The position numbers were made by a program, and so were the translations under genes. From Tetrapyrgos nigripes (taxonomy: Eukaryota > Basidiomycota > Agaricomycetes > Agaricales > Campanellaceae), in assembly GCA_013368315.1 (NCBI GenBank), contig JAACJM010000223.1, forward strand, positions 62,001 to 126,000: a DNA stretch of 64,000 nucleotides. The letters are read 5' to 3'. The notes beneath the pieces were generated by a model. That model saw only the letters and a program-made list of their open reading frames with translations, was not told the origin of the DNA and did not search any database. This document shows positions 22,500 through 34,279 of the stretch, one piece after another (within the stretch, counting starts at the first letter, position 1; the number at the start of each line of letters is the position of its first letter).

Positions 22500-23165
22500 T
22501 ATGGGTTGGGATGTTTTTATCGATGAAATAGGACTCGTAACCAAACGGTCTATCGTTCCAAAAATCCAGTTGTAAATCTGCGGCTGTTGATACCGAGGCT
22601 CGCCATGCCTACGGGCTTGCCATGTAAACACTGCATTGTATGGGCTTGGCCCTCGTATTCTGTGGTCGCTGAGTAGGCGATCCTGAGCACATCACCTCAA
22701 ATACTCAACACTCACGACCACTAAACCAAACCAATGCATCCAACTAGCCGCATTTACAAGCTGCTGCGCGTAGGGGGACTGCGTCGCCCTTGTAACATCA
22801 TATCATTGATATTGTGACTACGCAACGCCACCCCGCTGGATCCTGAAGGGGCCACTTGGCGTGTATCTATCTATCTATCTCGGGCGACACCCAAGCACTG
22901 ATAAAGATACCTTTATTGTGCGCCTGCCTCAGTGCTTCCGCTCTCAACTGATGTCACAACCCTACTCTCTCGCTCAGGCTACTGATTTCCCTTAGATCGC
23001 TTTTGATTTTTTTCACGGGGTGGATGGTAGTTAAGATGTAGGTTCTGGGCCGATTATAAGGGTCAGGATGAGAGGGAAGGTCTCCAACCGCAACCGCATC
23101 CGGCGAGACGGCGTATCCTGTCATAAGGCATAATAGGGTGAAGTCGCGATCGATAAATGAGTTTT
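22500..23165 (-). pseudogene. Inverted relic of the Zn2Cys6 factor gene
   Basis: Read on the minus strand from 23165 to 22500, this follows the middle exons of the array genes. It holds the segment that gives ...MPYDKVRARLAGCG in copy 3 (near 23130), then CACCCCGTGAAAAAAATC (near 23010) and AGAGCGGAAGCACTGAGG (near 22940). The TGGCAAGCCCG region (near 22620) and TTTTTGGAACGATAGACCG (near 22550) follow in the same order. A (CTAT)n microsatellite and small rearrangements break it, and both outer ends are missing. It is the only array member on the minus strand. Confidence 0.85.
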
Positions 23166-23505
23166 TAGTTCGAGGACGCTATCTTATCGTAATCAATGAA
23201 GCCTTCCGAACGTAAAGGCAAAAATAACCTTGGGCCTTGCTCGGATCAGGTTGGGTTCAGGGTCAGATTTGATAGATAGACCGGAGAAAGTCCTTCCCGC
23301 GACCCAATTCTTCGCCAAATCCAGCCCCAACTCCGGCGCTGATCACCTAATACCCTTTTTTAGGGGTGCCACGCCTTGGCCATGCCCTACAGCTATAAGA
23401 TACATAGCTGACAGATTAAAGCTGTTTTCCGCTCTATCATACCCAACACACCTGCTTTTTTGCATCCACTGTCTTCTCATCTTCTCGCACGATTTTGGAT
23501 TTAGA

Positions 23506-26298
23506 ATGTCACCGGAGAGTAGCACTGGCACTCTGGAAAATACGATCAGACCGAGATTGAAGAAACCTCCAGCATGCGACTATTGCAGGACTCGTCGAGT
23601 TTTGTGTCATGCTCAACCAGAGGGCAGGTCTTGCCCTAGATGTCTAGAGAAGGGTGTCAAGTGAGTGTCTGCGCGAATCGATATCAGTATCTTCAGCGAG
23701 TGTATCAGTATTATTGACTGCCAAGACCGTGACTTGCAGGTGTACAACTACACCGTTCGTTCGAAAAAGACGTAGAACACAGCATGAAATTTTAGCAGCA
23801 AAGAAAGAGCAAATGACCACCCGCGGCGGTGACAACACTAATGAAGAGGAGATTCATGCAATGGAAATAGTCACCGCCGTCAGAGATGATGCTTGGACGT
23901 CTCAGGGTCAGGAACTTGCGGCGTCAAGGGATTTGACTTTAACAACGTCGCCTGCACAATACATGCTAGAGACTTGCGCAGGCTTTAACGATGTGTATAG
24001 AAGGCCCATCGCCTTCGCTCCAGTTTCTTCTCGTCCACAATTACAACTTCCAAAACGTCTAATGCAAGATTTATTCAATGGTGCGTGTTTGTTTCATTAT
24101 ACCCTAACTTGTAAGACTTCCCCGAACTAAAAGCTCATTCATCGACGCATAGACTTTGTCCATACATCTTATCACCTTCATCCTATCATGCCTTACGACA
24201 AAGTACGTGCCCGTCTCGCCGGATGCGGTTGGCAACCGTCTTCCCTCTCACCTCAGGAATGTGTCCTGGTCCACTGCATCTTCGCCCTCGCATCTACGGT
24301 GTCTACTGATCCCCTTATAATCGGTCCAGAACCTCTGCCGGTAGAGTGTATCAACATCTTGACTACCATTCACCCCGTAAAAAAAATCAAAAGCGATCTA
24401 AGGGGAATCGGTAGACGGAGAGATAGCGTAGGGTTGTGTCATCAGCTGAGAGCAGAAGCACTGAGGCAGGCGCAGAATGAAGGTATAGCTGTATGGCTGT
24501 CACCTGAGAATGCTGCTAGTTGCTTTTTGTTGGATGTGTTGGTTAGCCGTGAGTTTTGGGTTTTTATGGTCTTGGGTTATGGGCTCAGGTATGCCTAACC
24601 TACTCAATGATGACAGAATACGATGGCCCAAACTCATACGGTGCAGCTTTTACGTGGCAAGCTCGAAGGATTGCCGAGTCTTGGTATCAACAGCCACAGT
24701 TGTACAACTGGATTTTTGGAACGATAGATCGTTCGGTTAGGTGGGCAGCTTTTTTGGTACGTGACTGCATTTCTTTCTCTTTCATACGCTGACCTTCAGG
24801 TTTGGCCGTTGACTCTTTAGACGCTTGACGTCCTTGCAGCTTTACATTCAGACAGAGCTGTAGATTTGTGCGTTCCTTATTTCCCTCTATTCCTTTGTTA
24901 GCTTACCATATCCATGCTATTCTAGCTCAGCTTCCGATGAACAGCTCATATGTGGGCACGACCAGCTACCGTTGGAAATTTTGGAGTCGTTGCTGAGCCA
25001 AGGCTGTAATACCTGGCAATTTTATGGATATTATCTTTCTAGTGAGTTGCAGAATTTGAGAATGAGCACCTATTCATGTCCCTTCAGTCATCTTTGAGAT
25101 CAGTCGCCACGCAAGAGAGGTATACGAAAGTATCAGTGGACGTGAGTGATCCTTTCATGAAATTTTGTTAATTATATCTGCTGATTTCGACAAACCAATC
25201 TCCCAATCTACCCGTTCCTACTACTCATGTGATAGCGTGCGCACGATGTCGCCCCTACAACCTTCAACTTATCAAGCGCTACGCTGCCTCTCTTCATTTT
25301 CTGCACGACGTATGCAATGCTTTACACAAACAAGGTGTTCTGCTAGCTCAACAAAACCCAAGCCAGAACTACACAATTCTCGCTGTCGTCAGAATGGTCT
25401 CGATTGGATGGACGAATCTGATGTTGCATTTTTACAAAACGATGAAAGACATGTTGGAGGAGAGCTCGGTCACAAATTTGTACACCGCAACCGTGTCCGG
25501 GCCCCATGGAACATACAACTATTCCTCACTGGCAGAGCTAGAACTGGTACCAGTCTTCCTCGCTGTTAGAACTCTGACATGTAAAGCTGCCATTGAATAC
25601 TCCGAAATGATTGAGGATATTTACTCTATTGCGAGATTGGCGCAAACGAAAATTGTGGGTGGGGATCTGAAGAGATGGGTGGATTTTGTGATAGATGTGA
25701 CGGATGCGGGGGTTATGTCGACGAATGAGGGGGCTCAGACGCTTGAGAGGTGAGTGAGGGTATATGCTACATAAAACGTTCCGTCTAGTCTGGTCACGTT
25801 GATACGACATCCATCCAATGTCTCTCTGACTAACGACTATTCTCCCTTCCCTTTTTGTCTAATAGACTACGAGATGGGCTGAAAATTGCCGGTTTTATGT
25901 GGACAAATTATACAGATCTTGTCGAGGTTATCGATTCTCATGTATCTGCCCTCATGGACAGTTCGGCGTCTGCTCAAGACCCTGCTCATATCTTTACTCT
26001 CGATCATAACCCTGATTATCATCATATGCATCCCAATCCTCATTCTGATTCCCATCATGTCGCTCAGTCTGGTTCTGCGACTGCTGCTCATCTCGATCTG
26101 GATTACAATCCTGCCAATGATGATTATCGCAATCTCGACTTTAACTCCGGTTATGTCCCTTCTGCTGGTGTTGCTCCAGGAGCAGGAATTTTGCCGTATA
26201 ATCCTTTGCTTTCAGGGTATACGTATGCTCAGTCACGTAGCTCAGATTTTGATACCAGTCTTCAAGTTGGGTATGCTTTTTCCAATCATGAGTGCTGA
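23506..26298 (+). CDS. Zn2Cys6 fungal transcription factor, array copy 3 (appears intact)
   Basis: Same architecture as copy 2, with more sequence divergence. The zinc cluster at residues 24-53 is complete and the basic linker is RKRRRTQH. The segment after it is shorter than in copy 2. Exon 3 begins near 24154 (DFVHTSYHLHP) and the penultimate exon spans about 25235-25750. The last exon (from 25866) ends in a His/Asp/Tyr-rich tail with a different, slightly longer C-terminus that stops at 26298. I see no frameshift or stop across the junctions I followed. Copy 3 diverges from copies 1 and 2 along its whole length, so it is an older duplicate. Expression cannot be judged from sequence. Confidence 0.82.
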
Positions 26299-26430
26299 TC
26301 AGCTTTAACCTTGTAATTTGTATGTACCTACTAGTCGCCATTTATATTTGTATAATGCTGCGGATGAACGACGTGCGTCACGAAAGCAGCAAGTAGCAAA
26401 GTAGACACGGTACCGTACCTATATGTGTGC

Positions 26431-27443
26431 ACTAAACGCTATTCACCCACCAAATCTGCAGTCACGTGTGGGTTCACACGCGCCCACCGCGTCTGCAAAA
26501 CGCAAAGTCCGTCGCTTCCAGCTCAATAGGTCTACCGCTAAGATGTAAAACTTGTAACGCACGTACCAATGGACAACTAGTTTACATTCCAGCAAAAAAA
26601 TTGAGATTTTCATGAGATTTACAAACGCATATGGCTGAGAAGTTTCCATGATCGGAATATAGGGGGTGATGGTGACCAGACTTATTGACCGCCCGGGCAC
26701 TCAGACCAAAGAGTATCAATGCATTTGAAGAGGACAGAGGTCCTCGGCCTACCACATGGGCTGTACCAAACAAGAAGGGCGATAACCGTCGTGTTGCAAA
26801 TACCAAGGGGGTGGCGGAATAGAAATTCTATACATCCCCTCCAAAAAAAATTTAGCAAGACCCTCCAACCCCCCCTCTCTCCTTCCATATATGGTAAATC
26901 CAAAGTCACATGTTACCTGATAAGATATAGATAAAGTCACATGTATTGATAATTACTAATCAGATTATCCACAATGAGGAGGGAGGACCTCAGATATCCT
27001 CAAACCAACTTCAAATGAATTGATTGATACATTCCTCATTCTGAAACAGCAGGAAACACTTCAAAACCTCTGAAAAAATTGGTAATCATGTCACCCTCAG
27101 CCTCGGGAACCTACTTAGGCGCCCACCTGGAGAGGGTCCAAAAAAAATTTAGCAGGACCTTGGACCCCCCCTCCCCCCGTTCCGCCACCCCCTTGGCAAA
27201 TACTATGGGATATCAAGTATTGTAGTTCTATAATATATATATGTCATCCTCAATCTCGTCATTGATTTTACTGAATCTGTCTCAAAATATATATATACAA
27301 AGTTGTACATCTTAGCGGTAGACCTATTCAGCTGGAGGCGATGGCCTTTGCGTATCTGCAGACGGACTTGGCATTTTGCAGACGCGGCGGGCGCGTGTGA
27401 ACTCACACGTGACTGCAGATTTGGTGGGTGAATAGCGTTTAGT
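26431..27443. mobile_element. Mutator-like non-autonomous element with nested hAT MITE
   Basis: Long inverted ends of about 130-150 bases (starting ACTAAACGCTATTCACCC) lie at 26431-26565 and 27295-27443, with one internal indel of about 22 bases between them. The flanking 9-mers TATGTGTGC (26422-26430) and TATGACTGC (27444-27452) agree at seven of nine positions, like an aged 9-base target duplication. Long TIRs and a 9-base duplication suggest a Mutator-like (MULE) origin. No transposase is encoded. A second element is nested inside at 26804-27195. Confidence 0.75.
26804..27195. mobile_element. hAT-type MITE nested in the Mutator-like element
   Basis: An exact 8-base target duplication GCAAATAC (26796-26803 and 27196-27203) flanks inverted ends CAAGGGGGTGGCGGAA. 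Just inside both ends is a mirrored AAAAAAAATTTAGCA motif. The end sequence resembles that of the 354-base MITE at 20802-21155, so both probably used the same or related hAT transposases. Confidence 0.9.
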
Positions 27444-27752
27444 TATGACTGCTCCTTCCTTCTGCCTTTGTTTTGGTCCCAACGGTGTCACGGTTGAGAC
27501 AAGGCTATTAGCCTTGACTGCAATAGGACTCGTAATCAAATCAGAAAATCCTGACATACCCTGGTAAGCCTCTCCCATTATGATATCGACTTCATTCCAA
27601 TGTTCCCATTCGGTCTTCCCCATTCCAACGCTCTTTTATGTATGTGTGATCAGGGCCAAATCAATTAGTCACTACGGCAAGCTGTTTTCCGCTTTGTCAG
27701 ACCTAACACACCTACTTTCTTGCGTCATCTTCCCGCACGATTTTGGATTTGG

Positions 27753-29742
27753 AATGTCACTAGAGAGTAGTGGCACTGGTACTCTGGAAATAACGATCAA
27801 ACCGAGATTGAAGAAACCTCCACCCCGTGAAAACAATCAAAAGAGATCTAAGGGAAATTGGTAGACGGAGAGAGAGCGTTGGGTTGTGTGATCAGTTAAG
27901 AGCGGAAGCACTGAGGCAGGCGCGGAATGAAGGTATAGCTGTATGGGTGTCGCCTGAGAATGCGGCTAGTTTTTTATTGGATTTGTTGGTTAATCGTGAG
28001 TGTTGAGTTTTTAAGGTCTTGGGTTACTACTCAATGATGACAGAATACGATGGCCCAAACTCATACGGTGCAGCTTTTACGTGACAAGCCCGAAAGCTTG
28101 CTCAGTCTTGGTATCAATAGCCACAGCTTTACAACGGGATTTTTGGAACGAGAGACCATTCGGTCAAATGGGTTTCTTTCTTGGTAAGTGAATTGCTTTC
28201 CTTCTTCCTACACTGACCTTTCCATTGACTCTTTAGATGGTTGACGTGTTTGAAGCTTTACATTCAGACAGATCTGTAGATTTGTGCGTCTCTTATTTTC
28301 CTCTGTTCCTTTGTTGACTTACTATATCCATGCTATTCTAGTTCGAATTCAGCTCCCAATAAACAGCTTATATGTGGGCACGACCAGCTATCGTTGGAAG
28401 AATTGGCGTCGTTACTGAGCCAAGGTTGTAATACCTGGCAATTTTATGGATATTATCTTTCTAGTGAGTTGCAGAGTTTGATGTCTTCTTCAATTACGCT
28501 GAATGCACATGTATGTCCTCAAGTTCTCTTTCAGATCACTCGCACTCGCCGCGCAAGAGAAATAAACGAACGCATCAAGGGACGTGAGTGATCATTTCTT
28601 GTTTCGTCAATTCTACCTGTTGATTTCGGCGAACTAACCCATTCGTTCCTACTACTGATGTGATAGCGTGCGCACGACGTCGCCTACGACCTTCAACTTG
28701 CCAAACGCTATGCCGCCTCTCTTCATCTCCTGCATTACGTATGCAATGCTTTCAGCAAACATGGTGTTCGGCTAGCTCGTCAAAACCAAAGCCAGAGCTA
28801 CACGATTCTCGCTGTCGTCAGAATGGCCTCGATTGGATGGACAAATTTGATGTTGTATTTTCACAAAACAATGAAAGAAATGCTGGAGGAGAGCTCAGTC
28901 ACAGGATTGTACACCGCAACGTTCGGGTCTGACGGGATTGATATTATAGACGGCTTGGATGGTTATGGGAATGGTGGTCTTGACGGTGTCGATGGCCTCG
29001 AAGGGGGAACATATAATTACTCGTTACTGGCAGAGCTAGAACTGGCACCGGTCTTCCTTGCTGTTAGAACTCTAACATGTCAGGCTGCCATTGAATACTC
29101 CGAAATGATCGAGGATATTTCTCGATTTCGAGATTGGCTCAAACGAAAATGATAGGTGGGGATTTGAAGAAATGGGTGGAATTTGTGATAGATGTGACGA
29201 ATGCGGGGACTCGGATTATGTCGGCGAGTGAGGGAACTCAGACGCTTGAGAGGTGAGCGAGGATACATTCTACATAAATCGTTAGTCCAGTCTGGTTACG
29301 TTGACACGACATCCATCCAAAGTCTTTCTGACTAACGAGTCTTCCCCTTCCTTCCCTTTTTTCTAACAGACTACGAGATGGGCTGAAAATTGCCTGTTTT
29401 TCCTGGACAGGCTATACAAATCTTGTCGAGGTTATCGATTCTCGTGTATCTGCCCTCAAGGACAGTTCGGTCTGTGACCCTGCTCATATCTTTACTCTCG
29501 ATCATCACCCTGATTATCATGGGGTGCATCCCAATCCTCTTTCCGATTCCCATCCTCTCCCTCAGTCTGGTTCTGCAACTGCTACTGATCTGGGTTATAA
29601 TCCTGATATTTATTATTGCAATCTCGACTTCAACTCCGGTCATGTCCCTTCTGCTCATGTTCCTCCAGGAGCAGGAATTTCGCCGTATGATCCTTTGTTT
29701 TCAGGGTATGCTTCACGTAGCTCCCATTTTTTCAAATCATGA
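27753..29742 (+). pseudogene. Zn2Cys6 factor, array copy 4 (zinc cluster deleted)
   Basis: The first 23 or so codons match the other copies. The sequence then jumps from AAACCTCCA straight to CCCCGTGAAAAC (27827), losing the whole zinc cluster, linker and first half of the middle domain. Further damage includes TGG to TGA (about 28082-28084), CAG to TAG near 28119, and a one-base loss near 29120. Near 28925-29008 an in-frame Gly/Asp/Leu-rich segment not found in the other copies interrupts the reading. Downstream parts still match copies 1-3 well. It cannot make a DNA-binding protein. Confidence 0.92.
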
Positions 29743-29883
29743 GTGCTGATGAGCTTTTACCCCGTAATTAGTATGTATCTAGTAATAGCTATGTATCTTT
29801 GTTTATTCCTTCCGATGAAAGATGTGTGTCACAAAAGCAGCAAGTAGCAAAGTAGCCTCAGTACTGTAATTATATGTGACTCC

Positions 29884-31227
29884 TATACTGTGCTAAAGTG
29901 GAAAGTATTATTTCCGACTTAAAACACAAATGCAAAAGTGTGATGTGTGACACCCAAATTGACATCTAAATCCTGAATTCAGAGAGTCGAGTCCCGAATT
30001 CACACAAGCAAATACCCAAGTCTGAGGATGGAATACTAAATTGAAGGAAGGGAGTACTGAATCAAGAGTGCTGAGTGCAGAACTGAACGGAGACAGTGCA
30101 GGTTGACCGCTGACAACACAAACTGGCATATCGGAGTATCCAATTGCATTAAATATTTTTCCAAAATATGACTATTTGATAAGTCCATTTCCCCCTCAAA
30201 CAAATGTACAATTAATCTCCAAGCAAAAATAAAGCTTTATATGCATAATTAGTATGGTTGTGGTACAGCAAGCTTGCTGTACATAAAGGTCCATCCAACT
30301 ACATTCCCCATGCATCCTGTAGCATACAAAAAGATGTATTAAAGAATAGCAGCAACTCAGATTCCTCCTTACAGCTCCAATACGACGTGATTGGGCTTGT
30401 GTTGCTTAGATAGACCTTGCGCTTCAGTCAAGGAAATATATTGGTCTGGACCTTTGTATCCATACCACTCATTTTTGACCAAGAACCTTCATATGTCCCG
30501 TGAAAATCATAGTAGCATCACACAAAACTACCATCGGTTATAATCCTATTATGAAGGTTATTTCACACCATGGTGTAAAATAACCAGATTATAACCCTCA
30601 TAATATGATTATAACTATGTTGCAATCACGTCACAACCTGGTTGCCACCATTGTGAGGGTTTATAACAGACGGTAATTTTGTCTGATGAGTGAAGTCCAT
30701 TAGATGCAAGGACCGCTGTACTCTTCAGTTCCTTTTACAACGGAAAATTAAATCTGCGTTCTCCCAAAGAAAGAGGAATGACACTCTTAAGTGCACGGAA
30801 ATATATAACGTCTCAATTCATAATTATTTAATCAGTTATTCCTGCTAACTACTTACAGGAGGCTCAGCAAAGCTTCAATGTCAGTCCAAATAATTCTGGT
30901 GAAATTTGATACAATCTGAGATGCTGATTTCAGTCCAATTTCTGCAAGTATTCTAAGTATTCGGACCATTCTCTGATCATTTGGCAAAAGCATAAATCAG
31001 TGGTCGGGAGTCAGCTCTCTTCATTCAGTACTCACTTCATGAATTCGGTCATTGTTCCTCTGAATTCGGCACTCGCCTTCAGGAGCTCGGATCTGAACTC
31101 TAGGAATTCGATACTCACCTTCTTGAATTTGGGATTTAGATGTCAATTCGGATGTCACACGTCACGCTTTTGCATTCGGAAATGGTGTTTTAGGTCGGAA
31201 TAATACTTTCCACTTTAGCACAGCATA
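29884..31227. mobile_element. 1.34 kb non-autonomous element with long inverted ends
   Basis: TATACTGTGCTAAAGTGG at 29884 is matched, reversed, by TATGCTGTGCTAAAGTGG ending at 31227. Similarity continues inward for roughly 100-170 bases. GACTCC flanks it on both sides (29878-29883 and 31228-31233), a likely six-base target duplication. The interior is A/T-rich, has several ATTATAACC motifs, and codes for nothing recognisable. It follows copy 4 at the spot where copy 3 carries the Mutator-like element. Confidence 0.8.
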
Positions 31228-31233
31228 GACTCC

Positions 31234-32145
31234 CACCCTTTTGTTGCCACTCACCACACGGTAAACACCGAAAACTGAAAGATGATGACGTCGGAGTAAA
31301 TCCTATTAGCCTTGCAACTACTCCTCGGCGTCAATGACCGGGTTTTACTACTCTCCAAGCTAAAGCTTCAAGAAAAAAATCTACAGGCAACGCCCTGAGC
31401 TGTCATCAAGTAAGCGATTTCGGCCTCATCCTGGTTGTACTTCAAGTATGCCAAGGAAGGGCGCGTCGAATGTTCAATGGTCTGTATTTTGTCGTGTATC
31501 TTCAAGGGTCCTACTTACAGCCGATAACTAGCAATCCAAGCTGTTCAAGACTTTTGATGTTCTTCTTTCCTTATTCTGGCTCTCTCTAAGAGTCCAAGTC
31601 TGGCCAATCCGAGAGTCCGAGCAACGCAAGGCCATCCAAGCCGCAACTGACAAGAACAAGACAAGAACGCGAAGCAAACTTAGATCAAAAGACCAGAAAA
31701 GCAAAGGATCCAACAAAGCCTAATGGTGCGATAGCCTATGCTACTCTGCCACTACATACCTCGCTACTTTTTGCTCCCCCTCGCTACTTGTCGCTGATTC
31801 GCTACTTCAGTTTGCTATCGTCCTCTTTAACCAACAACCTCGCTGATAATCTCGCGGCTAAGACCGCCCAGGACGCTGGTATATAAGTACGCGGTAATGT
31901 GTGTCCTATTCTACTACATCCAAGTCAGGCATCCATCCAATTTTCTAACTTTTTTCGTAATTCTTCCAGTCTACTAATTTCTAGAGTTCTCAGTTCTTGC
32001 TTCTTTCTCTTCGTTCTTTGCACGCTGCCAAGTTTCAACTTCTTCGTTCATTAACCCATAACAGTTCCTTGTCCATAACCATCGGTATCCCCCAGTTGGA
32101 TCCCCAACTCTTTATCAGCGATCTACTAGTAGCATTTATTCTGAA
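31234..32145. promoter_or_regulatory. Upstream region of the RTA1-like gene
   Basis: No gene is seen. A TATATAAG box lies at about 31880-31887 in a CT- and CTCGCT-rich stretch. The segment 31740-31910 is partly repeated at 35360-35500 ahead of the RTA1 relic, including the CCTCGCT blocks and the TATA box. This supports a promoter role for this part of the region. Confidence 0.5.
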
Positions 32146-34279
32146 GATGTTATGGAATCCGGATCTCTCGTCGACGCTAGCGCCATCGCACAAGTTGAGG
32201 TTGAGGTCGCTCCAAACACAAATTCACTCACAGCTTCCTCAGCGTCATGTAGTACGAAGAATTCCAGTACGAATCCATCATGGAGGCTCAAGAGCCCTGT
32301 TTCTCTACTTCGTGGCGCTTATCGGGATGGGTCTGATTGGAGGAGCCGGGGCACAGAGCCTTAACGGCTCTCAGCTGCGACTGGACGCTAGCACTAGCAC
32401 TGGTACCGACACAGACGATGACTCGGACCGAATACTCGTGTAAGCACTTGCTTTTGGAATTGTTCATTTTTCATTTTTTCATTCTTTCTCTCCTTCTCCT
32501 GGATGATTTCACTTTTTTTTCTTTCGATCATGATTCCGTACTTGTTCTGCCAATGCTCTCATCTTGCTATCGTGCACAATTAACAATCTAATCGTACACG
32601 GACAGCGCAGGTTTCATCCCGAAAAATTCGGCATCAATCATCGCTATTGTCGCGTATACCGTTTCAGGCGTGATTCATTGGATTCGTACGTCCCTTTTTT
32701 CAACTTTTCTCCGGCATAACCTACTAACGAGCCTCGAACCTCAATCCGGATGTACCACAGATTATTTTCGCTTCTGGCCTAGAAGACGATATATGTTGAC
32801 TCTCACGATTGGAATGACGGGTGAGTACTACTCAAGCTTCACCAATGCCTTTATCTTTATCCTCATCTTTTTATTCGAATCTACTACTAGGCATGGTCAT
32901 GGGATTCATCCTCCGTATCGCCTACTCGGCCAATCCATACTGGGAAATACACTCCAACCCCTCGAGTATCTCTACGTTGATCATATTCATTGTGATGTCG
33001 TTGGTAAGTACTTAATTCTTACTCTCAGGAGATCATAACTTATGCGCCTTGTATGCGCTGTTCGAAATATTGTAATTAACTATAGTTCATCCTCTGTTCC
33101 GTAAGTAAACCTTTTCATCCAGCCACCTTACCTTCTCCTCGTTAACGTACCCCATCGCGACCAGCCCTGCGCCTTCCTCGCCCTAGACTACGTCCTCTTC
33201 GAGCATCTCTCCCAGAGTCCCACATTCGGTCTAGAAGTCTCGAGAAAATGCTTAGCACTCCCCTCTTCCTTATCATCCCCAACCTCTCGCATCAGTATCG
33301 TCAAAATATTCGTCTGGGCGGATATTGTCACCTTCAACTTTCAATCAACAGGAGGTGGATTACAGACAGACAATCCAGTGTTGTCGAATATTGGGAGGAT
33401 TGTGAGTATATTTTCCATAGCTTATCTAGTCTGCCATACTGGTAGTTGATGAGTTGGGAGTGATTTTGACTGACAATGTACCGCTTTCTAGTTGGTTAAC
33501 ATAGGACTCGTTCTCCAACTTATTTCATTTGGATTTTTTGTCTACCTTTTGCTGGTGTTTGGATATAGAATGTGAGTACTTGCTGCCTCTGGGTATAGGT
33601 TGGCGTCCTCACTCTTATACTGACACCTAAACTGGCGCGCAGACGCACTTCCTACCCCCACCTCTGGCACATGATGAACCCCCATGGTCAAACATTCTCC
33701 TCCACTATCGGTCTATTTAAAACAACAGCCATACACGATTGGAGGATCCTTTTCTACATGCTATGTTTTTCATGCATTTGCATCATTATAAGATCGGCTT
33801 TTCGAGTTGTCGAGTATGCACAGGGGTGAGTCGTCTTGGCCTATCCTGATCGTATGATGATACTTATTTACCTCATCTCGACTCGGACTTCTGCCAATCT
33901 CATGATTCCTTATTTCAGATACAACGGCTTCCTCTCAACACACGAAGGCTACTTTTATCTTCTCGACGCATTACCTCTGTGGCTCGCTATGACTCAGTTT
34001 TGCTTTTTCTGGCCTTCGAGGTTCTTAGATACGCAGGGCATGACCAGTGCCAGTGGTGGGCCATCTGTCGATTTGCAGACCCCTGGGAAGACGAAACTAT
34101 ATGCATCTCATGAAGCTAACCATGAATGGATTCCTCTCGAAGCTGGTCAGACGAGTACCAGTAGTAGTACTCGCTCGAATACTCCTCCAAGCCCGGACCC
34201 GGACGCGGCAACGAATTCGAATGTGCATGCACATGCACTGTTGGGCGAGGATCGAGGATCTGAAGTAATCGGAGCCTGA
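32146..34279 (+). CDS. RTA1-like multispanning membrane protein
   Basis: A member of the fungal RTA1/RSB1 family, 7-TM proteins linked in yeast to 7-aminocholesterol resistance and sphingoid-base export at the plasma membrane. The exact substrate here is unknown. I trace about eight exons: one ending at 32439, 32606-32685, about 32761-32820, 32892-33003, a 15-base exon near 33086-33100, then about 33165-33402, 33493-33570, 33643-33825 and 33920-34279. All join in frame. The family hallmark is clear: a WADIVTFNFQSTGGG segment, then FRVVEYAQGYNGFLSTHEGY and a following Asp. The C-terminus is a cytosolic-type Ser/Thr/Pro-rich tail. The start is uncertain: the exon 1 frame is open from 31997, and in-frame ATGs lie near 32146 and 32330. 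Confidence 0.88.

Noticed and set aside
31000..31203. Short plus-strand frame as a gene
   Set aside because: It lies in the inverted end of the 1.34 kb element.
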